A stretch of DNA of 64,000 nucleotides. It comes from Oscillospiraceae bacterium (GTDB lineage Bacteria; Bacillota; Clostridia; Oscillospirales; Oscillospiraceae). The notes beneath the pieces are model-generated. The model was not told where the DNA came from. It did not search any database and was given only the letters and a program-made list of their open reading frames with translations. The DNA lies in NCBI GenBank assembly GCA_017519975.1, contig JAFWRM010000001.1, positions 90,239 to 154,238 on the forward strand, given 5' to 3'. The position numbers and the translations under genes were made by a program. Numbering within the stretch: the stretch's first letter is position 1; every line of letters starts with the position of its first letter. Below are positions 28,401 through 37,124 of this stretch, piece by piece.

Positions 28401-28940
28401 CTATTTCTTGAACAGCCTGTACCACAGATCCTTTTTCCGGGGCTGCAGTACATTTTTCAAAAATTCCCTCGTGCGGCGGCCGTCCCCATTGGAGGCGATG
28501 ACGTTTCCCCTGACCGTCACCGCTACCGTGTGGACCTCCATCCAGCCCTTCAGGGATAATTGAAAACTTTTCCGGATGCGGCACTTCTTCAGGGCTGCGA
28601 GCCCCTCCTCATCCGCCGTGCCGCAGACGATCAGCACCGTGATGTAGGTGCTCTTGTGCCCTTCGGCGGGTTTTACCAGCGGTTCTCCCAGCTCTCTGGC
28701 TCTGGCCAGACACCGCTCGAAACAGGCTCTGTCCAGCGTTTCCACGGAAAACACATACAGATACTCATGGCAGTCAGCGCTCCACATCTCCGCCTTACGG
28801 ATCAGGATGTACCCCGTGCCGTGCTCATGGAACTCCCCGGTGGCCACCAGCGGGCCTCCGTCCTCCACACGGGTCAGGTCGTACCACTGACCGTAAGCGG
28901 TGAGCAGGCGTTCCACCGTCTGTTCCCGGTCCAGTTCCAT
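28401..28940 (-). CDS. Protein of unknown function upstream of cstA, 179 aa
   Basis: Not recognised. Soluble, mixed alpha/beta: TVERLLTAYGQWYDLTRVED at the start, EYLYVFSVETLD, YITVLIVCGTADEEGLAALKKCRIRKSF, and a basic tail. The ATG at 28940 follows GGGGGACGAGAT; the open frame continues to 29027 without a ribosome site. Because it precedes cstA in the same transcript, with an inverted repeat in its leader, it may sense or regulate something about uptake, but nothing proves this. Confidence 0.6.
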   Translation of the reverse strand: MELDREQTVERLLTAYGQWYDLTRVEDGGPLVATGEFHEHGTGYILIRKAEMWSADCHEYLYVFSVETLDRACFERCLARARELGEPLVKPAEGHKSTYITVLIVCGTADEEGLAALKKCRIRKSFQLSLKGWMEVHTVAVTVRGNVIASNGDGRRTREFLKNVLQPRKKDLWYRLFKK

Positions 28941-28991
28941 ATCTCGTCCCCCGTCGCCATGCCGCAGGCAGAACGCCGCGCATGTTTTCCC

Positions 28992-29061
28992 TTTCACTTT
29001 ATCGATGTAAAGTGAAAAATTATACATGCTAGATTATATGCCCCGTTTTTCTTTTTTGCAA
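28992..29061 (-). promoter_or_regulatory. Promoter and inverted repeat ahead of the 28401/cstA genes
   Basis: Minus strand: TTGCAA (29056-29061), 17 bases, TATAAT (29033-29038). Fifteen bases after -10 lies a perfect 10-bp inverted repeat, TTTCACTTTA (28992-29001) with TAAAGTGAAA (29008-29017), loop of six: an operator or a leader hairpin. No other feature is seen in the 295-base gap 28941-29235. Confidence 0.65.
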
Positions 29062-29235
29062 TACCCCCATGTCAAAAAAGCGAGGCCCGCAGAAAGCCGG
29101 CGACGCTTCGGACGATCCTCCCGCCGACAGGTGACTCCAGGCGAGATCTGTGGTAAAATCCGTATATCTTACATATTACATATACCCGCGATAACGCCGG
29201 CACACGCGGTGCATCGCGCCGAGGAAGGACGACCG

Positions 29236-29664
29236 ATGAAAACTGAAACCGTGATCGAGACCCGCTACCCCGACTGTGACCGGATGGGCATCGTCCACCA
29301 CGCCGTCTATCCCATATGGTATGAGATGGCGCGCATGGATCTGTTCGCCGCCGTGGGCTTTTCCTTCGAAGACATGGCGCGTCTTGGAGTGAATCCAGCC
29401 ATGGTGGATCTGCATCTGCAGTACCGGGCGACCGCCTCCTACCCACAGAAGCTGACCGTCACCGCTTCCGTCGGCTTCGTCGCTCCGAAGAAGCTGGAGC
29501 TGCTGTATGAAATATCCGACGAAACCGGACGCGTCATCAACACCTGCCGGTCCTTCCACATCTGGACGGGGCCGGACAACCGCAGCTACGATCTGGCGGC
29601 CAATCTTCCGGAGGTATACGAAAAATTCGTCGCCGCTTCGGAGGCGGGGCTCGGGGAGAATTGA
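29236..29664 (+). CDS. Acyl-CoA thioesterase, 4HBT/YbgC type, 142 aa
   Basis: Hot-dog fold with the catalytic segment TRYPDCDRMGIVHHAVYPIWYE, where Asp and His are the active residues (around 14-22), followed by ARMDLF and LHLQYRATASYPQKL. Hydrolyses acyl-CoA or aryl-CoA thioesters. Normal length. ATG at 29236 follows AGGAAGGACGACCG. It lies directly before the valS T-box leader, which has its own promoter, so the two are separate units. Confidence 0.88.
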   Translation: MKTETVIETRYPDCDRMGIVHHAVYPIWYEMARMDLFAAVGFSFEDMARLGVNPAMVDLHLQYRATASYPQKLTVTASVGFVAPKKLELLYEISDETGRVINTCRSFHIWTGPDNRSYDLAANLPEVYEKFVAASEAGLGEN

Positions 29665-29674
29665 CCTCCGGCCA

Positions 29675-29703
29675 TTGACAAAGCACGCCGCCGTGCCTAT
29701 AAT
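29675..29703 (+). promoter_or_regulatory. Promoter of valS
   Basis: Perfect TTGACA (29675-29680), 17 bases, TATAAT (29698-29703), ten bases after the end of the thioesterase gene. Confidence 0.92.
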
Positions 29704-29714
29704 GGCGGCGTTAA

Positions 29715-29952
29715 AAGCTGTGAAGAAGAGCAGTACGTACTGCGGAGCCTGCAGAGAGAGGGCGGTCGGTGAAAGCCCCCGGCGGCCGGTACGGAAGTCG
29801 CTTCGGAGCTCCGGCGCCCAGCCTGCGGGTAAGCGCCGGCGGCACCCGCGCCGTTATCGCGAAGATGAGCGCCGCCCGCATCCGGGCGGAATTCAGGTGG
29901 TACCGCGTGTTTGCACGCCCTGAGTAGAATTACCCGGGGCGTTTTCTTTTTG
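29715..29952 (+). ncRNA. T-box leader of valS, probable specifier GUC
   Basis: Canonical T-box AGGTGGTACCGCG at 29895-29907, followed by a terminator with stem CGCCC/GGGCG (29916-29920 and 29937-29941) and a T-run to 29950. Stem I shows the AGAGAG and GGCGGTCGGTGAAAG elements around 29754-29775. GTC at 29797-29799, in the segment ACGGAAGTCGC, sits where the specifier loop is expected and encodes valine. Uncharged tRNA-Val would bind and favour the antiterminator, inducing valS when valine is short. Confidence 0.92.
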
Positions 29953-29978
29953 CCCCAGACACAGAATGGAGGATCCAT

Positions 29979-32600
29979 ATGAAACAGCTTCCCAAAGTAT
30001 ACGATCCGCAGGCCACGGAAAAGCGCATCTACCAGATGTGGCTGGACGGCGGCTGGTTCGCCGCGCACAGAGACCCGTCCAAAAAGCCCTTCACCATCGT
30101 CATGCCGCCTCCCAACGTCACCGGTCAGCTCCACATGGGTCACGCCATGGACTGCACCCTGCAGGACATTCTGATCCGCTACAAGCGCATGAAGGGGTAC
30201 GCCGCGCTGTGGCTGCCCGGCGTGGACCACGCGGGCATCGCCACCCAGATCAAGGTGGAGGAAGAGCTCCGCAAGGAGGGGCTGACCCGTTACGACCTGG
30301 GCCGGGAAAAGTTTCTGGAGAAGGTCTGGGACTGGAAGCAGAAATACGGAGACCGGATCGTCATGCAGCAGCGGACGCTGGGTTCCTCCTGCGACTGGGA
30401 CCGACACCGCTTTACCATGGACGAGGGCTGCAGCAACGCCGTGCGCACAGTGTTCGTGAACCTATATAAGAAAGGCCTCATCTACCGGGGCAGCCGCATC
30501 ATCAACTGGTGCCCCCACTGCACCACCGCCCTGAGCGACGCGGAGGTGGAGTATGTGGACAAGCCCGGCCATCTGTGGCACATCCGCTACCCCCTTAGCG
30601 ACGGCAGCGGCTACGTGGTGGTGGCCACCACGCGGCCGGAGACCATGCTGGGCGATACCGGCGTGGCCGTGAACCCGAACGACGAACGGTATAAGGACAT
30701 CGTCGGCAAGACCTGCATCCTGCCTCTGGTGGGCCGGGAAATGCCCATCGTCGCCGACGAATACGTGGACATGGAGTTCGGCACCGGCTGCGTGAAGATG
30801 ACTCCCGCCCACGACCCCAACGACTTTGAGGTCGGCCTGCGCCACAATCTTGAGGTCATCCGCGTGCTGGACGACAATGGCTGCGTCAACGCCGAGGGCG
30901 GCCGGTACGAAGGCCTGGACCGCTACGAAGCCAGAAAGCAGATCGTCGCCGATCTGGAAGCCGGCGGCTGGCTGGTGAAGATCGAAGACCACGCCCACAA
31001 CGTGGGCACCTGCTACCGCTGCCACAGCGACGTGGAGCCCATCATCTCCGCCCAGTGGTTCGTTAAGATGGCGCCGCTGGTCGGCCCCGCCATCGACGCC
31101 GTGACCAGCGGACGCACGAAATTTGTTCCGGCCCGCTTCACCAAGAATTACATCAACTGGATGGAGGGGCTTCACGACTGGTGCATCTCCCGTCAGCTCT
31201 GGTGGGGCCACCAGATCCCCGTGTGGTACTGCGCCGACTGCGGACACATGACCTGCTCCATGGAGGATCCGACGGAATGCGAGGAATGCCACAGCAGAAA
31301 CATCGAACGCGATCCCGACGTGCTGGACACCTGGTTCTCCAGCGCTCTCTGGCCCTTCGAGACGCTGGGCTGGCCTGAAAAGACGGAGGATCTGGACTAT
31401 TTCTATCTTACGGACGTGCTGGTCACCGGTTACGACATCATCACCTTCTGGGTCAGCCGCATGATCTTCTCCGGCTGCGAGCATACGGGACAGACGCCCT
31501 TCCACACGGTCCTGATCCACGGCCTGGTGCGGGACGACAAGGGCCGCAAGATGTCCAAGTCTCTGGGCAACGGCATCGATCCGCTGGAAATGGTGGAGCA
31601 GTTCGGCGCCGACGCCCTGCGCATGAACATGATCACCGGAAATTCTCCCGGCAACGACATGCGCTTTTACGTGGAGCGCTGCGAGGCCATGCGGAACTTT
31701 GCGAACAAGCTGTGGAACGCCTCCCGCTTCGTCATGATGAACCTGACGGTCGAGACCAACCGTCTTCCCGACCGTCTGGAACTGGAGGATCGCTGGATCC
31801 TGTCCAAGCTCAACGGCCTGTGCCGCGAGATCTCCGACAACTTCGATAAATATGAGCTGGGCGTGGCCGCCGGCAAGATCTACGACTTCATCTGGGACAC
31901 GTTCTGTGACTGGTACATCGAGCTGACCAAGCCCCGCCTGAACGGCGAGGACGCCGACGCCGCCGTCCGTGCCCAGCAGGTGCTGCTGTATGTGCTGACG
32001 GAGATTCTGAAGCTGCTGCACCCCTTCATGCCCTTCATCACGGAGGAGATCTATCAGGCGCTGCCCCATGAGGGCGACGCCCTGATGGTCCAGGCATATC
32101 CCGAGTACAGGGAGGATCATTGCTGGCCGGAGGACGAGGCAGCCTTTGAGATGATCATGAACGCCGTTCGGGCGGTGCGCAGCCGCCGTGCGGAAATGAA
32201 CGTTCCCCCCTCCAAGAAGCCGACTCTGACCATCGTCACCGCCCGCGGCGACGTGTTCGAACAGGGCCGCGTGTATCTGAGCAAGCTGGCTTATGCCGGA
32301 GCCGTGGAGATCACCGATGCCGCTCCGGCGGATACGCAGGGCATGGTCAGCGCCGTCACCGACGACGCGCGGCTGTACATGCCCATGGCGGAGCTGGTGG
32401 ACCTGGACAAGGAACGCGAGCGCATCGGGAAAGAACTGGAAAAGGCCAGAGACAATCTCAAGCGCATCGAGGGCAAGCTGGCCAACGAAAAGTTCGTAGC
32501 GAACGCACCGGCCGCCGTCGTTGAGGCGGAACGGGAACGGGCCGCGAAGGCGCGCACGCTGATCGAGAATCTGGAGACCAGCCTTGCCGCTCTCCGATAA
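29979..32600 (+). CDS. valS: Valine--tRNA ligase, 873 aa
   Basis: Class I signature PPPNVTGQLHMGHA (about 45-58; HMGH is the HIGH motif), editing domain with TTRPETMLGDTG (about 215), KMSKSLGNG (about 528) and a C-terminal tRNA-binding coiled coil (LVDLDKERERIGKELEKARDNL, about 808-830). Full length for bacterial ValRS. Charges tRNA-Val; controlled by the T-box just upstream. ATG at 29979 follows ATGGAGGATCCAT. The PAP2 gene follows 25 bases later. Confidence 0.97.
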   Translation: MKQLPKVYDPQATEKRIYQMWLDGGWFAAHRDPSKKPFTIVMPPPNVTGQLHMGHAMDCTLQDILIRYKRMKGYAALWLPGVDHAGIATQIKVEEELRKEGLTRYDLGREKFLEKVWDWKQKYGDRIVMQQRTLGSSCDWDRHRFTMDEGCSNAVRTVFVNLYKKGLIYRGSRIINWCPHCTTALSDAEVEYVDKPGHLWHIRYPLSDGSGYVVVATTRPETMLGDTGVAVNPNDERYKDIVGKTCILPLVGREMPIVADEYVDMEFGTGCVKMTPAHDPNDFEVGLRHNLEVIRVLDDNGCVNAEGGRYEGLDRYEARKQIVADLEAGGWLVKIEDHAHNVGTCYRCHSDVEPIISAQWFVKMAPLVGPAIDAVTSGRTKFVPARFTKNYINWMEGLHDWCISRQLWWGHQIPVWYCADCGHMTCSMEDPTECEECHSRNIERDPDVLDTWFSSALWPFETLGWPEKTEDLDYFYLTDVLVTGYDIITFWVSRMIFSGCEHTGQTPFHTVLIHGLVRDDKGRKMSKSLGNGIDPLEMVEQFGADALRMNMITGNSPGNDMRFYVERCEAMRNFANKLWNASRFVMMNLTVETNRLPDRLELEDRWILSKLNGLCREISDNFDKYELGVAAGKIYDFIWDTFCDWYIELTKPRLNGEDADAAVRAQQVLLYVLTEILKLLHPFMPFITEEIYQALPHEGDALMVQAYPEYREDHCWPEDEAAFEMIMNAVRAVRSRRAEMNVPPSKKPTLTIVTARGDVFEQGRVYLSKLAYAGAVEITDAAPADTQGMVSAVTDDARLYMPMAELVDLDKERERIGKELEKARDNLKRIEGKLANEKFVANAPAAVVEAERERAAKARTLIENLETSLAALR

Positions 32601-32625
32601 GGGCAGGTAAAGGAGACGTCATCCC

Positions 32626-33546
32626 ATGTCTTTTCTCTACTCGCTGGAATCGCTCCGGCAGCCGCTGTTATCGACCCTTCTGTCCGCTCTCACTTATCTT
32701 GGCAGTGAGATCGCCTTCATGGCGGTCGCGCTGATCCTGTACTGGTGCGTGGATAAGAAGCGGGGGCTGACCGTCCTGTGCGTCGGCTTTTTCGGTACGC
32801 TGGTCAATGAATTCCTCAAACTCACCTTCCGCGTTCCCCGCCCCTGGGTGAAGGATCCTGCCTTTACCATCGTGGAATCGGCGCGGGGAGACGCGGGCGG
32901 CTACAGCTTTCCCAGCGGGCATACGGCCACGGGCGCCGGCTGCTACGGTACGCTGGCGCTGATGGCAAAGAAAGCCGGATGGCGCATCCTGTGGATCGCA
33001 CTGATCGTCGTCGTGGGCTTTTCCCGCCTGTATCTTGGCGTTCACACCCCCGCCGATGTGGCGGTCGGCCTCGTCGTCGGCCTGATCTCCGCGTTCCTGA
33101 TGTGGGCCCTGTTCCGTCGATTTGGCGACCGCGCCGGTTTTCGCCATCTTATGCTGGGAGCCATGCTGGCGCTCTCCGTCGCTTACACCGCGTACCTTGA
33201 ACTGCACGTCTGGCCTTCGGACGTCGACCCGGCAAATCTGGCCAGCGGCACAAAAAACAGCTGGACCCTGATGGGCTGCAGCGCCGCCATGCTGATCGCC
33301 GTGATCGCCGACGACCGTTTCCTCCATTTTCCGACAACGGCCCCGCTGCCCGGGCAGATCCTGAAAGTGGTACTCGGCATCGCGCTTACGATGGCGATCC
33401 GTACCGTGCTCAAGCAGCCGCTGAACTCACTTTTCGGTGGGTCCGGCGTCGCGGCTGCCGTAAGATATTTCATCATGGTCCTGTTTGCCGGGATCCTGTG
33501 GCCCGTCACCTTTCCCTTGTGGGAAAGGATCGGAAAACGGAAATGA
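32626..33546 (+). CDS. PAP2-family membrane phosphatase, 306 aa
   Basis: The three PAP2 motifs are present: K-x6-RP (KLTFRVPRP, about 65-73), PSGH (about 97) and SR-x5-H-x3-D (SRLYLGVHTPAD, about 129). Seven or so membrane helices. Dephosphorylates a lipid phosphate such as undecaprenyl or phosphatidyl phosphate. Co-directional with valS, 25 bases downstream (ATG after AAAGGAGACGTCATCCC), and ended by a terminator. Confidence 0.92.
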   Translation: MSFLYSLESLRQPLLSTLLSALTYLGSEIAFMAVALILYWCVDKKRGLTVLCVGFFGTLVNEFLKLTFRVPRPWVKDPAFTIVESARGDAGGYSFPSGHTATGAGCYGTLALMAKKAGWRILWIALIVVVGFSRLYLGVHTPADVAVGLVVGLISAFLMWALFRRFGDRAGFRHLMLGAMLALSVAYTAYLELHVWPSDVDPANLASGTKNSWTLMGCSAAMLIAVIADDRFLHFPTTAPLPGQILKVVLGIALTMAIRTVLKQPLNSLFGGSGVAAAVRYFIMVLFAGILWPVTFPLWERIGKRK

Positions 33547-33547
33547 A

Positions 33548-33593
33548 AAACGACCTCCGCGTCCCTTTTATTGGGATCGCGGAGGTCATTTTT
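33548..33593. terminator. Terminator of valS/PAP2
   Basis: Stem GACCTCCGCG-TCCC (33552-33565) with GGGA-T-CGCGGAGGTC (33573-33587), then a T-run to 33593. It overlaps the last codons of the convergent EamA gene. Confidence 0.85.
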
Positions 33594-34476
33594 CTGCTTT
33601 CTTGCGGCCGGTCAGCCATTTCTGTCCCGTTTCACTGACGAGCACGGCCGCCAGCATGAAAACAAAGCCGGCGATCACCCGCAGTCCCGGCCTTTCGTGC
33701 AGCACCAGGACGGAAGCCAGCACGCCGAAAACCGCCTCCAGTGAAAGAAGGATGGACGTCTGGGAGGGCGGCGTGTTCTGCTGCCCGAAGGTCTGAAGCA
33801 GAAAGCACACGGCGCTGCTCAGCACGCTGAGGTACAGGATGCTGCCCCACGCCCCGGAGCTGATGTGCGCCGGGGGCTTTCCGAACAGCAGCGCCAGGAT
33901 CCACAGGAACACGGCAGAAGCCGCGAACTGCAGGGCCGTCACCAGCACCGTGCTCCGTCCCGCCGCGTAGCGGTCCAGAAAAAGGATATGAGCGGCAAAG
34001 CACACGCCGCACAGCAGCGTCAGCAGATCCCCCACGTTTACCGACAGGTCCCTGTCCACGGAGATCAGCCCCACGCCCGCCATGCACAGCACCGCCGCGA
34101 TCAGATGATACCGGCTGGGCCGGAGCTTTCTTACAAGCCACACGAGAAACGGAGTTACGATCACGTAAAATGTGGTCAGAAATGCGTTCTTGCCCGGCGT
34201 AGTAAATGTGAGCCCCCACGTCTGCAGCACATACGCCGCCGTCAGCGCCAGTCCGGTGGGAAGGCATCCGAGCAGATAGCCCCGGTCGATTTCCTTCCAT
34301 CGGCGGCAGGCCAGCAGCATCAGCAGCACGGCGGCAATGGAAAACCGGATGGCCAGCAGATACAGCACGTCAAGCTCATCCAGCGCGGTCTTCATCATTA
34401 CGAAGGCAAACCCCCACACCATGGTGGTGGTCAGCAGGGCGAGCCGTCCGAGCCCGGGGCGTTTTCTCTCTTCCAT
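33586..34476 (-). CDS. EamA/DMT-family transporter, 296 aa
   Basis: Ten membrane helices in two EamA halves; first half opens LLTTTMVWGFAFVMMKTALDEL, second after about 155 (FAAHILFLDRYAAGRSTVLV). Exports small metabolites or drugs; the substrate cannot be told. The stop overlaps the terminator of the convergent PAP2 gene. pcrA lies 24 bases upstream on the same strand. Confidence 0.88.
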   Translation of the reverse strand: MEERKRPGLGRLALLTTTMVWGFAFVMMKTALDELDVLYLLAIRFSIAAVLLMLLACRRWKEIDRGYLLGCLPTGLALTAAYVLQTWGLTFTTPGKNAFLTTFYVIVTPFLVWLVRKLRPSRYHLIAAVLCMAGVGLISVDRDLSVNVGDLLTLLCGVCFAAHILFLDRYAAGRSTVLVTALQFAASAVFLWILALLFGKPPAHISSGAWGSILYLSVLSSAVCFLLQTFGQQNTPPSQTSILLSLEAVFGVLASVLVLHERPGLRVIAGFVFMLAAVLVSETGQKWLTGRKKAEK

Positions 34477-34500
34477 CCCTTGTCTTCTCTTTCCCGTTCT

Positions 34501-36995
34501 TCAGATCTTCTTCATGAAGGCGGAGGCGGTGTTCCGCATCAGCCGCTTTCTGCCCGCGCTTTCAAATTCGATCTCCATCAGCGCATCGCTTCCCGTGGGC
34601 TGAATGGAGACCACCGTACCTTCACCGAACGCCTTGTGACGCACCCGATCCCCCACTGAAAAGGACGCGCTCTCCTTCGGTGCCTGCGGCAGAGGCTCCT
34701 TTTTTCTTGTCTTCTGTGCCGCGGGCTGGAGGTAGCTTTCCCTGTAGTCCGAACGCCCGGGAGCTCGTCCTCCGCCGTAGGTCCGTCGCTGACCGTAACC
34801 GGAGCCGTACCCGGAACCGTAGCCCGCCGTGGGTCCCTCCGGTCGCGCATCCCACAGATCGGTTTCTCCCCCGAAGGAAAATCCCGTCTCCGACGGCCTT
34901 CGGATGTGCTCCGCCGGGATCTCGTCGACAAATCGCGAAGGGCGTCCGGATACTGTCCGTCCGAACAGCATGCGGTGCCGTGCGCAGACGAAGTACAGAT
35001 TCTTCCTTGCCCGGGTCATGGCCACATAGCACAGCCGGCGCTCCTCCTCCATCTCCTCCGGCTCGCCGATGCTCCGGCTGCCGGGAAACACTCCTTCCTC
35101 GGCGCCGACGATGAATACCGTATCGAACTCCAGGCCCTTGGCTGCGTGCATCGTCATCATGGCCACGCAGTCCTGCGTCCGATCCAGAGAATCGATGTCC
35201 GTATACAGGCTGATCTCATCCAGGAATCCCTTCAGGCCGCCTTCCGGGTTTTCCTTTATGTAGGTGAGGATGTTGGTCTTCAGTTCATTCACGTTTTCCA
35301 GCCGGGTCTGGTTTTCATCCGTCAGCTTTGCCTCCAGCATGGCTGTATAGCCCGTCCGCCGCAGCACTTCGTCATAGAGCTCCGGCAGCGTCATCTCCGT
35401 TTCCATTCCCCGCAGTTCGTCAAGCATGGCGGTAAAGGCCCGCAGCCGGACCGCGGCCCGGCTCAGCTCCGGATATTCCCCCGCCTGACTCATGATGACA
35501 TAGCTGCTGACCCCGTTTTCCTCCGCCAGCCGCTGTACGGCCTCCAGAGAGGTCTGACCGATGCCGCGGGGCGGCTGGTTCACGATGCGGGCCAGGCGGA
35601 TCTCGTCGGAGGGGTTGGCGAGCACGCAGAGATAGGCCAGCACGTCCTTGATCTCCGCACGGTCGAAGAATCGTGTCCCGCCGATGACGCGGTAAGGGAT
35701 ACCGTTGCGTTTGAATGCGAATTCCAGCTGGTTGGACTGCGCGTTCATGCGGTAAAGTACCGCGTGATCCCTGAAATTTTCTCCTCCGGATACTCCCGCC
35801 AGGATCTTCCCGGCCACGTACTGCGCCTCGTCCCGCTCATCCCCGGCTATGTACAGCTGGGGCACGTTCCCGCTGCCGCGGTCTGTCCACAGGTTTTTTC
35901 CCTTCCGCCCCCGGTTGTTGGCGATAACCGCGTTGGCCGCCTCCAGAATGTGGCCGGTGGAACGGTAATTCTGTTCCAACCGGATGACGCGGGCGTTCTT
36001 ATACTGTTTTTCGAAGCTCAGGATGTTCTCTATGGTGGCTCCGCGGAAGCGGTAAATGCTCTGATCGTCGTCCCCCACCACGCAGATGTTGTTCCGGCCC
36101 CCCGCCAGCAGAGCGGAAAGCTCATACTGCAGATTGTTCGTATCCTGGTATTCGTCGATCAGCACATAGCGGAACCGGCGCTGATAATAGTCCAGCACGT
36201 CCGGCTGCTCCTTCAGCAGACGCACCGTCAGCAGGATCAGGTCGTCGAAGTCCACGGCGTTGGCGCTCTGCATCCGCTTTTCGTATTCCTGATAGACCCG
36301 TCCGTAATTTCTCCGTCGGGGGTCGCCGCTTTTCGCGGCGGCGGCGCAGTACTCCTCCGGGCCGATCATCGCGTCCTTGCTGCGGCTGATCTCCCCGAGG
36401 ATGGAACGGTGATTGTAGGTCTTGTCGTCCAGATCGAATTCCTTCAGGATCCGCTTGATCAGGGACCCGGAATCCGTCGTATCGTAGATGGTAAAATCCC
36501 TGCCGTAACCCAGACGGTCGATGTCCCGCCGCAGGATACGGGCACAGGCGGAGTGGAAGGTCATGGCCCAGACGTCCCTCGCCTCGGGCCCGAGGCTTTT
36601 CTCCAGTCGGTCCTTCAGCTCATCCGCCGCCTTGTTCGTAAAGGTAATGGCGATGATGCGCCAGGGTTCGCAGGGGTCCAGCATGCACAGGCCTCCGCAC
36701 GGTCGCGTCCCGCTTCGGTGGGGTGGGTCATGTACTCCGCCAGGAAGGCGCAGTCCTCCTCCGTGATCCCCTCCGGAATATCGGTGGAATCAGAGGCCCT
36801 CCCGTAACGGATGAGGTTCTCTACCCGGGCTATGAGTACCGTGGTCTTCCCGCTGCCGGCGCCGGCCAGCAGAAGCAGCGGCCCTTCCGTTGTGAGCACC
36901 GCTTGCCGCTGACGGTCGTTGAGCCGCGAAAAGCGGCTTTCGATCACGCTTCGGCGGATCTTCGGAAACATGGATATGGGAATGTTCGATGCCAT
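34501..36995 (-). CDS. pcrA: UvrD/PcrA-type DNA helicase, reading frame interrupted near 36684
   Basis: Two frames together give a full helicase. The first (36615-36995, ATG at 36995 after AAAGAGGTACGCC) has the Q motif LNDRQRQAV, Walker [11 protein letters not shown] and the insertion [15 protein letters not shown] seen in clostridial PcrA. The second (34501-36684) resumes at [23 protein letters not shown] (motif Ia) and goes on with [20 protein letters not shown] (motif II), [33 protein letters not shown] and VAMTRARK, ending in the PcrA tail [16 protein letters not shown]. Both read as one protein if one base is added near 36683-36700. As PcrA is normally essential in Gram-positive bacteria, an error in the sequence is more likely than a dead gene. 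Confidence 0.85.
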
Positions 36996-37066
36996 TGGCG
37001 TACCTCTTTCCTGTTCTATGCCGGGCACTTCTCCGGTTTATCCGCCCTGTGGTCCGGCGGAAACGA

Positions 37067-37095
37067 CGGGCAGCCTCCGTTTTGGAGGCTGCCCG
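37067..37095 (-). terminator. Terminator-like hairpin after the Na/Pi cotransporter gene
   Basis: Perfect 12-bp GC-rich stem (37067-37078 and 37084-37095) with loop GTTTT. It lies between the transporter stop (37125) and pcrA. No strong U-run follows on the minus strand. Confidence 0.65.
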
Positions 37096-37124
37096 GGGCT
37101 GCGGACTTGCTGTCCGTCAGCCGG

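Noticed and set aside
26619..28559. Plus-strand open frame of 646 codons opposite cstA
   Set aside because: Antisense to cstA, with low-complexity Gly/Asp/His composition; no start signal.
30462..32120. Minus-strand open frame of 552 codons inside valS
   Set aside because: Antisense shadow of valS; composition (Val/His/Gly/Asp-rich) is typical of such shadows and no motif is seen.
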